The notes beneath the pieces are model-generated. The model was not told the origin of the DNA. It worked only from the letters and a program-made list of their open reading frames with translations, and ran no database searches. From Winogradskyella schleiferi (GTDB lineage Bacteria > Bacteroidota > Bacteroidia > Flavobacteriales > Flavobacteriaceae), in assembly GCF_013394655.1 (NCBI RefSeq), contig NZ_CP053351.1, positions 3,822,001 to 3,886,000 of the forward strand: a DNA stretch of 64,000 nucleotides, read 5' to 3'. Each line of letters starts with the position of its first letter. Position 1 is the stretch's first letter. The position numbers and the translations under genes are program-made. Below, in pieces: positions 54,038 through 62,844 of the stretch.

Positions 54038-54727
54038 ATGGCGAAAATCGTAGTTATAATTCCTGCTTTTAATGAAGAGGATTCCATTTCAAAAGTCATT
54101 AAGGACATTCCTGAAATTGTTGATGAAGTTATTGTAGTGAGCAATAATTCTACAGATCATACAGAAATTAACGCCAAAAATGCTGGTGCAACTGTGTTGG
54201 CAGAGCAACAAAAAGGCTATGGCTATGCCTGCTTGAAAGGAATGGATTATATTTCCAAACTAGAAATTAAACCAGATATTATTGTTTTTTTAGATGGTGA
54301 TTACAGCGATTATCCTGAAGAATTAACCAAAATAGTCCAACCCATCTTAGAAGAAAATATTGACTTTGTAGTTGGTGCCCGTACAAAAGAATTACGTGAC
54401 GCGGGTTCAATGACCACACCACAAATATTTGGTAATTGGCTAGCAACAAGTTTAATGAAACTTTTTTTCCGTTCAAAATTTACAGATTTAGGACCCTTTA
54501 GATCCATTAAATACGATAAGCTCCTAGACCTGAAGATGGAAGATAAAACTTATGGTTGGACGGTTGAAATGCAATTGAAAGCTTTAAAACAAAACCTAAC
54601 TTATAGGGAAATCCCTGTAAATTATAGAAATAGAATAGGTGTCTCAAAAGTTTCAGGAACCATAAAAGGTGCTATCTTTGCAGGCATAAAAATCTTGATA
54701 TGGATTTTTAAATATAGTTTTAAGTGA
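54038..54727 (+). CDS. Family 2 glycosyltransferase, dolichyl-phosphate mannose synthase-like
   Basis: A 229-residue GT-A enzyme that should move a sugar from a nucleotide donor to a polyprenyl phosphate. The donor site is IIPAFNEED and VSNNSTDHT, and the metal site is FLDGDYSDYPEEL. A C-terminal hydrophobic stretch (KGAIFAGIKILIWIF) may attach it to the membrane. The start at 54038 follows the -7 element. It overlaps the next gene (GTGA), so the two are coupled. Confidence 0.88.
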   Translation: MAKIVVIIPAFNEEDSISKVIKDIPEIVDEVIVVSNNSTDHTEINAKNAGATVLAEQQKGYGYACLKGMDYISKLEIKPDIIVFLDGDYSDYPEELTKIVQPILEENIDFVVGARTKELRDAGSMTTPQIFGNWLATSLMKLFFRSKFTDLGPFRSIKYDKLLDLKMEDKTYGWTVEMQLKALKQNLTYREIPVNYRNRIGVSKVSGTIKGAIFAGIKILIWIFKYSFK

Positions 54728-56217
54728 TCTACCTTCAATATACCATAATTGTAATTTATACAATTGCCATAGTACTTATTTTCTTGTATGCTTTGGCGCA
54801 GTTAAATCTACTCTACAACTATCTGTCTTCAAAAAAGAAACGCCAAGATTGTGATACCTTCGATTTTTCAAATGCTGAAGAAATTCCAATGGTTACCATT
54901 CAGCTTCCCGTATTTAACGAAATGTACGTCATGGAGCGTTTGCTAGACAACATAGCGTTGTTGGATTACCCTAAGGACAAATTAGAAATTCAGGTTTTAG
55001 ATGATTCAACTGACGAAACGATTGAGACTACAAAAGCACACATAAATACATTGGCCAAAACTGGTTTGGATATTACACATATTACCAGAACAGATAGAAG
55101 TGGTTTCAAAGCTGGTGCACTAAAAGAAGGTCTAAAAATTGCGAAAGGTGAATATATAGCCATTTTTGATGCCGACTTTTTACCTCAGCCCAATTGGTTA
55201 AAACGAACGATTCCTTATTTTAAGAATGAAAAAATCGGTGTTGTACAGACACGTTGGGGACATATCAATAGAGATTATTCATTGTTGACAAAAATTCAGG
55301 CGTTTGCTTTGGATGCACATTTCACATTAGAGCAAGTCGGGAGAAATAGCAAAGGTCACTTCATTAATTTTAATGGTACAGCTGGTGTTTGGCGAAAAAC
55401 ATGTATTCTCGATGCTGGGAACTGGGAAGGTGATACACTTACGGAAGATTTAGATTTAAGTTATAGGGCACAATTAAAAAATTGGGAATTCAAATATCTT
55501 GAAGATGTTGAAACGCCTGCAGAATTACCAATAGTTATTAGTGCCGCACGCTCGCAACAATTTCGCTGGAATAAAGGTGGTGCGGAGAACTTTCGAAAAA
55601 TGTTGAAACGGGTTGTCACATCAGATAATATTTCTACCAAAACAAAAATTCATGGCTTATTGCATCTTTTGAACAGTACCATGTTTTTGAGCATATTTAC
55701 CGTTGCTGTTTTGAGTATCCCAATGTTGTATATTAAGAATGAATATGCCCATTTGCGTAACTATTTTTATGTGATGAGCTTCTTTGTAATGAGTACAATT
55801 ATATTTTTTGTGTGCTATTGGTTTATGTACAAAAGTATTTATGGCAGTGGCTTCAAAAGATTTTTCGGCTATATAGGTATGTTCTTTACCTTTTTCTCCA
55901 TAGCTATGGGTTTTTCGTTACATAATTCCATTGCAGTTATTGAAGGTCATGCAGGTAAACGCAGTGATTTTGTACGTACGCCAAAATTCAATTTAAGTAA
56001 GTACAAAGACAACTGGAAAAACAATAAATACTTACGAAAAAACCTCTCTCCTAATGTGGTTATAGAAGGTATTCTGATGCTTTATTTTGGCTTTGGCATG
56101 TACAGTGCATTTATTGTTGGTGATCAAGGTGGTGATTTTGGGTTGTTTCCGTTTCACCTTATGCTCTTTATTGGTTTTGGCTATGTGTTTTTTAAATCCT
56201 TAAGTTCTAAGATTTAG
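54724..56217 (+). CDS. Membrane family 2 glycosyltransferase, cellulose synthase-like
   Basis: A 497-residue processive-type GT2 enzyme. A membrane helix at the N-terminus precedes the catalytic domain with DDSTDET, DADFLP, TEDLDLSYRAQ and QQFRWNKGG (the D, D, D, QxxRW pattern), followed by four C-terminal membrane segments. The start is GTG at 54724, inside the stop of the previous gene. The family includes glucomannan and ceramide-type transferases; the product is not known. Confidence 0.88.
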   Translation: MIYLQYTIIVIYTIAIVLIFLYALAQLNLLYNYLSSKKKRQDCDTFDFSNAEEIPMVTIQLPVFNEMYVMERLLDNIALLDYPKDKLEIQVLDDSTDETIETTKAHINTLAKTGLDITHITRTDRSGFKAGALKEGLKIAKGEYIAIFDADFLPQPNWLKRTIPYFKNEKIGVVQTRWGHINRDYSLLTKIQAFALDAHFTLEQVGRNSKGHFINFNGTAGVWRKTCILDAGNWEGDTLTEDLDLSYRAQLKNWEFKYLEDVETPAELPIVISAARSQQFRWNKGGAENFRKMLKRVVTSDNISTKTKIHGLLHLLNSTMFLSIFTVAVLSIPMLYIKNEYAHLRNYFYVMSFFVMSTIIFFVCYWFMYKSIYGSGFKRFFGYIGMFFTFFSIAMGFSLHNSIAVIEGHAGKRSDFVRTPKFNLSKYKDNWKNNKYLRKNLSPNVVIEGILMLYFGFGMYSAFIVGDQGGDFGLFPFHLMLFIGFGYVFFKSLSSKI

Positions 56218-56277
56218 TTTCTATTTTCAAACGGAATAATACTTCCATTTTCCAAATAATCTTTTTCGTAACTGGTT

Positions 56278-56306
56278 TTTGCGCATTCTAATTAATTATA
56301 TCTTTG
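56278..56306 (+). promoter_or_regulatory. Candidate promoter for the GT87-like gene
   Basis: TTTG at 56278-56281 and TATCTTTG at 56299-56306 are separated by 17 bases, close to the Bacteroidota -33/-7 spacing. The -7 element ends only five bases before the ATG at 56312, so a transcript from here would be almost leaderless. Confidence 0.35.
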
Positions 56307-56311
56307 ATTTC

Positions 56312-57742
56312 ATGCAAGCATTAACCAACGTATTTAAATATCATAAAATACCTCTCCTCTTCATGATGTTGAGCAGTCTATTTTATGTGTCATTTGCTTA
56401 TGATTTGGTTCGTACAGATATGTCAAAATTAGTATTGTTATATGTTGCACTTTTTGTCTTTGCTTTTCAAATTATAAAAATTTCAGGTTTTAGGATACTT
56501 GCCATTTCAGCCATTCTATTTCGGCTTTTGTTTCTGTTTGCCATTCCGAATCTATCACAGGATTTTTACCGTTTTATTTGGGATGGTCAAATGATCATGA
56601 GTGGTTTCAATCCTTACTTGACCACACCTGATTTTCAAATGGAAATGGGCATCCTTTCGGGTTTTCCAAATCAAGTAGAACTATACAAGGGCATGGGAGC
56701 ATTAAGTGCTTCCCACTACACCAATTATCCACCTTTAAAACAACTTTGCTTTGTTATAGGAAATCTATTTCCTGGAAGCAGTATTTTAAGTTCAGTAATA
56801 GGCATGCGATTGCTTATAATTGCGGCTGATATTGGCATACTCTATTTCGGTAAAAAGCTATTGGAACGTCTCAAACTGCCTTCAAACAGAATCTTTTGGT
56901 ACATTTTAAATCCATTTATTATTATAGAATTAACAGGTAATCTTCATTTTGAAGGAATTATGATTTTCTTCTTAGTTTGGTCATTGTATTTATTACATGC
57001 TGGAAAATGGAAAGGGGCAGCTGTGGTTTTGGCTTGTTCTATTTCCGTGAAGTTGATTCCGCTGATGTTTTTGCCTTTGTTTTTTGGTTGGTTTAGGACC
57101 TCTCAAGTCATTTCGAGTACAGTTGAGAAATCTAAAGGTTCTTTCGACTGCATTCAAGGTAACATTTATGAAAAAATAAACTTCAGGAAATTAATCAAAT
57201 TCTATGCAATAACTGGAGTTACCACAATCCTACTCTTCCTCCCTTTCTTTTCCATGGAATTCGTCGATAACTATTCAAAAACAGTGGGTCTATGGTTTGG
57301 AAATTTTGAGTTTAATGCGAGTATTTATTATCTCGCAAGAGCTATCGGTTATGCCATAACTGGCTATAATGAAATTGCCATTATCGGTAAAATTCTACCT
57401 CTAATTTCAGTACTTATAATTCTTGGGTTTTCGTTTTTCAAAAGGAACAATAGTTTACCTAAATTAATCACATCGATGGTATTGGTATTCACCTTTTATT
57501 TGCTTTTGAGCACAACCGTTCATCCTTGGTATATTGCAACTTTAGTCCTATTGGTTGTGTTTACCAATTACAAATTTCCATTGGTCTGGTCTATAGTGGT
57601 TGTTCTAAGTTATTTAGCGTATTCAAATACTGATAATTCTGAAAATCTTTGGGTTATTGCTTTGGAATATGCCGTTGTGTTATCCTTTTTCGTATGGGAA
57701 GTTATTATCAAAAAAAAGACTGCCAGTCGCCCAGCAGTCTAA
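56312..57742 (+). CDS. Polytopic membrane glycosyltransferase, GT87/mannosyltransferase-like
   Basis: A 476-residue protein with about ten membrane segments. SQDFYRFIWDGQMIMSGFNPY near residue 85 has the acidic residues and pattern of GT-C enzymes that use polyprenyl-phosphate sugars, and YTNYPPLKQ follows it. The ATG at 56312 is preferred to an upstream TTG at 56279. Residues 264-284 (SQVISSTVEKS and following) appear to be encoded by a dispersed repeat inserted in a loop. The C-terminal codons overlap a hairpin that is a terminator for the opposite strand. It would suit a donor made by the DPM1-like enzyme upstream. Confidence 0.8.
   Translation: MQALTNVFKYHKIPLLFMMLSSLFYVSFAYDLVRTDMSKLVLLYVALFVFAFQIIKISGFRILAISAILFRLLFLFAIPNLSQDFYRFIWDGQMIMSGFNPYLTTPDFQMEMGILSGFPNQVELYKGMGALSASHYTNYPPLKQLCFVIGNLFPGSSILSSVIGMRLLIIAADIGILYFGKKLLERLKLPSNRIFWYILNPFIIIELTGNLHFEGIMIFFLVWSLYLLHAGKWKGAAVVLACSISVKLIPLMFLPLFFGWFRTSQVISSTVEKSKGSFDCIQGNIYEKINFRKLIKFYAITGVTTILLFLPFFSMEFVDNYSKTVGLWFGNFEFNASIYYLARAIGYAITGYNEIAIIGKILPLISVLIILGFSFFKRNNSLPKLITSMVLVFTFYLLLSTTVHPWYIATLVLLVVFTNYKFPLVWSIVVVLSYLAYSNTDNSENLWVIALEYAVVLSFFVWEVIIKKKTASRPAV
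57101..57165. repeat. Dispersed-repeat segment inside the GT87-like gene
   Basis: CATTTCGAGT, GTTGAGAAAT and TTTCGACTGC are words of a palindromic repeat common between genes in Flavobacteriaceae (from memory). ATTTC and GAAAT form an inverted pair. The segment is in frame and encodes Ser/Lys-rich residues between hydrophobic helices. Confidence 0.55.
57711..57740 (-). terminator. Terminator of the minus-strand gene, lying within the end of the GT87-like gene
   Basis: AGACTGC (57717-57723) pairs with GCAGTCT (57734-57740). On the minus strand it is followed by a run of eight or more T (a run of A before 57718 on the plus strand), a standard intrinsic terminator for the gene at 57768-58139. 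It overlaps the last codons of the convergent gene. Confidence 0.75.
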
Positions 57743-57767
57743 TTATTTAATTCGACTTGAAATTAAT

Positions 57768-58139
57768 TTATAACTTCTTTACCTCAATTATTTTAAAGCT
57801 CTCAAAAGTTTCTTTATAACCATTTTCATCTTCCTCTTCGTATTCGGTCACTTCATAAGTGATCTCAAAGCGTTTACCGATCATCTCTTCAGACTTAAGG
57901 TTTCCTGCTTTTAATGCTTCCTCAGTAATTTCAGAAAAATAGATGGTTTCTTCACTGTCTTCATCATCCATATCTGATTGTAATATAAAAGCATAACCAT
58001 CGTCTTCATCGTAACCATCAAAGGTAGCGGTTGATGTTACCTTCATTTTATCTTGAGTTTTCCCTTTAGAAATTGAAATTGCATTTGCGCTTAAAACCAT
58101 TACCATAAGCACAAATACTGTTATTTTTTTAGCATTCAT
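57768..58139 (-). CDS. Secreted acidic protein of unknown function
   Basis: I do not recognise this 123-residue protein. It has a signal peptide (KITVFVLMVMVLSANA) and a strongly acidic mature part (DGYDEDDGY, SDMDDEDSEE, EYEEEDENGY). Alternating strand-like segments (KRFEITYEVTEY) suggest a small beta domain, possibly calcium-binding in view of the Asp clusters, but no EF-hand is evident. The gene stands alone on the minus strand. Confidence 0.65.
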   Translation of the reverse strand: MNAKKITVFVLMVMVLSANAISISKGKTQDKMKVTSTATFDGYDEDDGYAFILQSDMDDEDSEETIYFSEITEEALKAGNLKSEEMIGKRFEITYEVTEYEEEDENGYKETFESFKIIEVKKL

Positions 58140-58316
58140 CGCATTACATTTTTATGTCGAAATAATCCGACACTAATTAAATTTTTTGATTTGTGGTTTT
58201 GGGATTTTGCCACCTCAAGCCCAAATGCTTTTAGATTACAACCTCTTGGTTATAATTACTGTGGATACGTTTGAAGAATTTTTTTAGTTATTCCGTTTAA
58301 AAATAATCTCGATATA

Positions 58317-58730
58317 TTAGGCTTTAAACATTTCGTCAGCGTCTTTAAAGCTTTTAAATTCCAACATATAATCGTTAGAATCTTTAATGAAAAAAGACAA
58401 ATGCTCGCCCGTTTTATCTTTTAAGAATGTGGTTTGGGTGACCACTTTTAAGTTTAAATGATTCAATTTTGCATAGAGTTCTCCCCATTGGTCAACATCT
58501 ACAATAACGCCAAAATGAAATGAGGGTAGCATTTTACCTTCAAATACATAATTTGGACTATTGAAGTTAAATTTTTCAGCTTGAATAAATGTTAGTTGAT
58601 GACCGAATAAATTGATATCTATCCAATTATCGTTTGTTCTTCCCAAGGAAGCGCCGATGTTATCCACGTAAAAGCTTTTGGTTTCTTCTACATTTAAACA
58701 CGGTAAGGACATGTGAAATGAAGTATTCAT
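58317..58730 (-). CDS. VOC (glyoxalase) superfamily protein
   Basis: A 137-residue protein of the vicinal oxygen chelate fold, with two beta-alpha-beta-beta-beta units (FHMSLPCLNVEETKSFYVD at the start; FHFGVIVDVDQWGELYAKL in the middle; YMLEFKSF at the end). The metal-ligand positions His6 and the later Glu suggest a metal site. The substrate is not known. The 177-base gap on its left shows nothing recognisable. Confidence 0.8.
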   Translation of the reverse strand: MNTSFHMSLPCLNVEETKSFYVDNIGASLGRTNDNWIDINLFGHQLTFIQAEKFNFNSPNYVFEGKMLPSFHFGVIVDVDQWGELYAKLNHLNLKVVTQTTFLKDKTGEHLSFFIKDSNDYMLEFKSFKDADEMFKA

Positions 58731-58803
58731 AATTCAACCATTTTAAATTTATAACCCTTTATTATACAGTAAATTACAAAATAATTGAGCTAATCGCTAA
58801 GAT

Positions 58804-59130
58804 TTAATCAAAATCTTCGTCCTCAGCGCCTGGTTCCAATTCTGGATCCACTACAGCATCTGGATCATCATCTTCAAAGTCTTCATAATCCTCTTCGTCA
58901 TAATTTTCCATGGTCTGTTCTAGCTTTGTACTCACTTTTACCAAATACTTGGTATCTTCAGTAGTGACTTCAACAGCTTCAACGGTTTCATTTTTTGCAT
59001 TCTTAAACGAAACTATTTGACCATCATCATAACCATCTGGATATTTTTCCACTAAAAGGGCTAAAATCTCAGGGGTTAATTTTTTGAAGTCAACTATTAC
59101 TCGTTTTAAATGTGCGTCTTTTGGTTTCAT
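58804..59130 (-). CDS. Small conserved acidic protein near the polyamine genes
   Basis: I do not recognise a function. The 108-residue product has a basic N-terminal half (KDAHLKRVIVDFKKLTPEIL) with a possible DNA- or protein-binding helix, and a very acidic tail from residue 74 on (YDEEDYEDFEDDDPD). No signal peptide. It lies 46 bases after the GNAT-nitrilase gene on the same strand and may share its transcript. Confidence 0.65.
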   Translation of the reverse strand: MKPKDAHLKRVIVDFKKLTPEILALLVEKYPDGYDDGQIVSFKNAKNETVEAVEVTTEDTKYLVKVSTKLEQTMENYDEEDYEDFEDDDPDAVVDPELEPGAEDEDFD

Positions 59131-59175
59131 TGTTTAAATAATATTTCTGTAGCTATTTTTTTTTAAATATAATAC

Positions 59176-60708
59176 TTATTTATTTACTCGAATAACATCA
59201 TAAACATCTTTTCTGCGATCTTTTAAATTTTTCACGGCTCCGAAAGCGTGTAATTCCCTTAACAGGCTCAAATCCACATCGGCAACCAATATCATTTCAG
59301 TATTGGTTGTGGCTTCCGCTTTTATTCCATTACTAGGAAATGAAAAATCGCATGGTGTAAACACGGCTGATTGTGCATATTGAATGTCCATATTATTCAC
59401 ATTTGGCAAATTTCCTACGCTTCCAGCAATGGCCACGTAACATTCGTTTTCTATGGCTCTGGCTTGAGCGCACAAACGAACTCTCGAATAGCCATTTTGT
59501 GTATCTGTTAGAAATGGCACAAATAGAATATCCATACCTTCATCGGATAATAATCGTGATAGCTCAGGGAATTCAGAATCGTAACAAATTAAAACGCCTA
59601 TCTTACCACAATCGGTATCATAGGTTTTTAGCTGGTGTCCAGGTTGCATACCCCAAACTTTGGCTTCATCTGGTGTAACGTGAATTTTTTCATAACGTTC
59701 CAAACTTCCGTCTCTTCTGCAAAGATATCCGACGTTAAAAAGTTTATCATCAATAAGCTCTGGCATACTACCTGTAATGATGTTGATATTATACGAGATT
59801 GATAATTGCTGCATTTTTTCAACGATAATAGCGGTATATTTTGCCAATTCCCTAATAGCATCTGGCTCATACATGTGATTGAACTTTGCCATCAATGGTG
59901 CATTGAAAAACTCTGGGAACAACGCAAAATCCGATCGATAAGCGGCAACACTATCTACAAAATATTCTACCTGTTGCATCAGTTCTTCCAAACTATTATA
60001 GGTACGCATTTGCCATTGGATCAAACCTAATCTTACGATGGTTTTTACACTGCTCGCTTTTTTACTTTTTTTGGTATAATACACATTATCCCATTCCATC
60101 AAAACCGCATATTCGCTTGATGCCGTATCACCTTCCAAATAACCTTTTATGATTCGTAAGGGATGAAAGTCATTGGATATTTGGAAGTTTAAAACCGGAT
60201 CATGAATTTCTTTATGCTTAACTTTTTCAATATATTCTTTTGGTGTCAGTTCATTTTGAAACTTATGATAGTTTGGCATTCGTCCTCCAAATACAATGCC
60301 TTTAAGATTCAAATTTTCACATAGCTCTTTTCTGTAATCGTACAGACGTCTTCCTAATCTTAAACCTCTGAATTCAGGTTTAATAAAAACATCGATACCA
60401 TAGAGCACATCGCCAAATTCATCGTGATTATTAAATTTATCGCCTTCAATAATATCGGCATAAGTATGGTTATCTTCTACCTTATCATAATCTACAATTA
60501 ACGACAACGCACATCCAGCAATTACACCATCAATTTTGATGACCACCTGACCTTGCGGAAAAATGGAGGTCAAGCGTTCTATGTGATGCTTTTTCCAATA
60601 GGAATTTAATACACCGCCATAGGATTCTAAGGTTGCCGATTTTAGTTCTGCGTAATCATCAACCGTTAAATACTGTAATTCTATATTTTCAATTTTCTGT
60701 TCTTCCAT
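59176..60708 (-). CDS. Fusion of GNAT acetyltransferase and carbon-nitrogen hydrolase
   Basis: A 510-residue protein. Residues about 10-210 form a GNAT domain, with the acetyl-CoA-binding FRGLRLGRRLYDYR. Residues about 225-505 form a nitrilase-fold amidohydrolase with the triad Glu (LFPEFFN), Lys (YEKIHVTPDE) and Cys (LICYDSEFPE). The layout matches YhcX-like proteins. A role in acylating or deacylating polyamines or their precursors is plausible, since its ATG overlaps the stop of the deoxyhypusine-synthase-like gene (TAATG) in a polyamine operon. The substrate is not established. Confidence 0.88.
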   Translation of the reverse strand: MEEQKIENIELQYLTVDDYAELKSATLESYGGVLNSYWKKHHIERLTSIFPQGQVVIKIDGVIAGCALSLIVDYDKVEDNHTYADIIEGDKFNNHDEFGDVLYGIDVFIKPEFRGLRLGRRLYDYRKELCENLNLKGIVFGGRMPNYHKFQNELTPKEYIEKVKHKEIHDPVLNFQISNDFHPLRIIKGYLEGDTASSEYAVLMEWDNVYYTKKSKKASSVKTIVRLGLIQWQMRTYNSLEELMQQVEYFVDSVAAYRSDFALFPEFFNAPLMAKFNHMYEPDAIRELAKYTAIIVEKMQQLSISYNINIITGSMPELIDDKLFNVGYLCRRDGSLERYEKIHVTPDEAKVWGMQPGHQLKTYDTDCGKIGVLICYDSEFPELSRLLSDEGMDILFVPFLTDTQNGYSRVRLCAQARAIENECYVAIAGSVGNLPNVNNMDIQYAQSAVFTPCDFSFPSNGIKAEATTNTEMILVADVDLSLLRELHAFGAVKNLKDRRKDVYDVIRVNK

Positions 60709-61685
60709 TACATATCTAAGAGATAAGCAAAAATTAATGGTGCTACAATAGTTGCATCACTTTCTATGATAAACTTTGGCGTGTTAATATCCAATTTTCC
60801 CCAAGTAATTTTTTCGTTTGGAACAGCTCCAGAATACGATCCGTAACTGGTGGTACTATCACTGATTTGGCAGAAATAGCTCCAGAATGGTGTTTCTGGT
60901 CGTTCCATATCTTGATATAACATAGGTACCACACATATTGGAAAATCGCCTGCGATGCCTCCTCCTATTTGGAAAAAGCCAATACCATTTTCAGAGTTAT
61001 CCGTGTACCAATCCGCTAAAAAGGTCATATACTCAATACCGGATTTCATGGTGCTAGCTTTCAATTCGCCCTTAAGCACGTAGCTTGCAAAAATATTTCC
61101 CATGGTGCTATCTTCCCAACCTGGACAAATAATCGGTAGGTTTTTTTCTGCGGCAGCATACATCCAAGAATCTTTCAAATCAATCTCGTAGTATTCTTCT
61201 AAAACACCAGATAATAATAATTTGTACATATATTCATGTGGCAAATAACGTTCACCATTGGCTTCGGCATCTTTCCAAATTTTAACGATATGTTCTTGGA
61301 TTCTTCTAAACGCTTCCTCTTCCGGAATACAAGTGTCCGTTACTCGGTTTAAGCCTTTTTCCAGCAAATCCCATTCATCCTGAGGTGTTAAATCCCTGTA
61401 GTTTGGCACTCGCTTATAGTGCGAATGTGCTACCAAATTCATAATATCCTCTTCAAGATTTGCTCCTGTACACGATATGATTTGCACTTTATCTTGGCGA
61501 ATCATTTCGGCAAATATTTTACCTAATTCTGCCGTACTCATCGCACCAGCCAAAGACACTAACATCTTTGCACCCGAATTGAGTTGCGCTTCGTAACCCT
61601 TGGCCGCATCAACCAACGCTGCTGCATTAAAGTGTAAATAATATTTTTCTATAAATTTTGAAATCTCTCCTTTATTAGTAGTCAT
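60708..61685 (-). CDS. Deoxyhypusine synthase-like protein, probable polyamine aminobutyltransferase
   Basis: A 325-residue member of the deoxyhypusine synthase family. The start at 61685 (MTTNKGEISKFIEKYY) gives the normal bacterial length and overlaps speB by 11 bases. The NAD/spermidine-site segments are present: SCTGANLEED, FFQIGGGIAGDFPI, and GSYSGAVPNEKITWGK with the active-site Lys in WGK. Bacteria lack eIF5A, so the protein is more likely a homospermidine synthase or a similar aminobutyl transferase acting on putrescine from SpeB. That function is inference from family and context. Confidence 0.88.
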   Translation of the reverse strand: MTTNKGEISKFIEKYYLHFNAAALVDAAKGYEAQLNSGAKMLVSLAGAMSTAELGKIFAEMIRQDKVQIISCTGANLEEDIMNLVAHSHYKRVPNYRDLTPQDEWDLLEKGLNRVTDTCIPEEEAFRRIQEHIVKIWKDAEANGERYLPHEYMYKLLLSGVLEEYYEIDLKDSWMYAAAEKNLPIICPGWEDSTMGNIFASYVLKGELKASTMKSGIEYMTFLADWYTDNSENGIGFFQIGGGIAGDFPICVVPMLYQDMERPETPFWSYFCQISDSTTSYGSYSGAVPNEKITWGKLDINTPKFIIESDATIVAPLIFAYLLDM

Positions 61686-62616
61686 CTTCTGTATCAAATT
61701 TAGATTTTTTGTTTCCTGAGTTTGTTGAATCGTTAAAGTTACTTTCAAAACCGTCTTCTATATTTTCATCTTGAAATTTATAACTCAACATTTTGTAATA
61801 CAATTTAGCCGCTAAGAAATCTGATGATTTATCGTTTTTATTTGGACATAATTCCACGATATCAAATCCAACCACATTTTTTTCTGCGAACACTTGCTTT
61901 AAGAATTCCAGCGTTTCGTAATACAACAAACCGCCTGGTTCTGGTGTGCCTGTACTTGGCATAATTGAAGGATCTAAAGCATCCAAATCGAATGTAATGA
62001 ATACATTGTCCGTCATTTGGTCAATAGCTGAATCCATCCAACTATCATCGACTGCCATTTCGTGAGCGAAATAAGTTTTCTCCTCGTCCATAACGGTTTT
62101 TTCAATGCTATCCATTGAACGAATACCGACTTGAATCAAATTCGTGGTTTGGCTCGCTTCATATACTGCACAAGCGTGATTGCAGCTCGATCCTTCGTAG
62201 CTTTCGCGTAAATCGGCATGCGCATCAATATGCAACACCGTAATATCATCGAACATTTCGTTGAATGCTCTAATGGTACCGATGGATATTGAATGTTCGC
62301 CACCAAAAATCGTCACAAATTTATTTTTTTTAATATAGCGTTTTGTAGCTTGATGAACCGCTTCTACCATCGCTTTTGGTGATGAATTTTCAGTTACCGC
62401 ATCTGCTAAAAATACCCCTTGTTGGTAAACTTCAGATTCGGTTTCAATATCATAAAGCTCCATATTTGCTGAAGCGTCTAAAAAAGCCTCAGGGCCTTTA
62501 TCGGCACCTTTTTGCCATGTGCTTGTACCATCATAAGGTACAGGAATTAATACGATTTTAGCAGTTTCTAATTTTGCTAATTCTTCTGGGATTCCAGCGT
62601 AAGTTTTTGTTTTCAT
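61675..62616 (-). CDS. speB: Agmatinase
   Basis: Hydrolyses agmatine to putrescine and urea. The 313-residue ureohydrolase has the manganese-binding motifs GGEHSISIG, HIDAHADLR and TFDLDALDPS, and PEPGGLLYYE. A 30-residue tail rich in Asn, Ser and Lys (NDSTNSGNKKSKFDTEDDY) is unusual. The gene sits between speA and the deoxyhypusine-synthase-like gene, which explains its substrate. Formiminoglutamase or arginase activity is less likely given speA next door. Confidence 0.93.
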   Translation of the reverse strand: MKTKTYAGIPEELAKLETAKIVLIPVPYDGTSTWQKGADKGPEAFLDASANMELYDIETESEVYQQGVFLADAVTENSSPKAMVEAVHQATKRYIKKNKFVTIFGGEHSISIGTIRAFNEMFDDITVLHIDAHADLRESYEGSSCNHACAVYEASQTTNLIQVGIRSMDSIEKTVMDEEKTYFAHEMAVDDSWMDSAIDQMTDNVFITFDLDALDPSIMPSTGTPEPGGLLYYETLEFLKQVFAEKNVVGFDIVELCPNKNDKSSDFLAAKLYYKMLSYKFQDENIEDGFESNFNDSTNSGNKKSKFDTEDDY

Positions 62617-62622
62617 GTTTAC

Positions 62623-62640
62623 TTCCTGCGAAAGCAGGAA
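62623..62640. repeat. Palindromic repeat before speB
   Basis: TTCCTGC and GCAGGAA around GAAA, ending six bases upstream of the speB start on the minus strand and inside the speA-speB gap. Confidence 0.9.
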
Positions 62641-62663
62641 TCTTATTAATTGTTAGACTTTAT

Positions 62664-62745
62664 TTTAAAACTCCCCTAATGAGCTACGCTCGGTATCTTC
62701 AACAAAAGCTACTGCTTTTATTTCAATAATCCTCGAGGGGACAAT
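62664..62745 (-). repeat. About 80-base structured dispersed element, copy 2
   Basis: On the minus strand it reads like the element at 526-606. Its pairings are TCCCCT (62672-62677) with AGGGGA (62736-62741), AAAAGC (62704-62709) with GCTTTT (62714-62719), and GAGC (62681-62684) with GCTC (62688-62691). The middle stem differs from copy 1 but still pairs. Order on the transcript: upstream gene, element, TTCCTGC palindrome, start codon, as in hisH-hisA. The rest of the gap to speA shows nothing. Confidence 0.7.
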
Positions 62746-62844
62746 TTAAACGAGAACCATTTTTATATAAATTATATCTTGGTTTAGTATTGAGATTTCA
62801 TTTTGTAACTCAGTATTTTTAATTATTAATTCTTCATTTTTAAT

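Noticed and set aside
61686..61748. N-terminal extension of the deoxyhypusine-synthase-like protein
   Set aside because: It would overlap speB by 74 bases; the ATG at 61685 gives the family's usual length.
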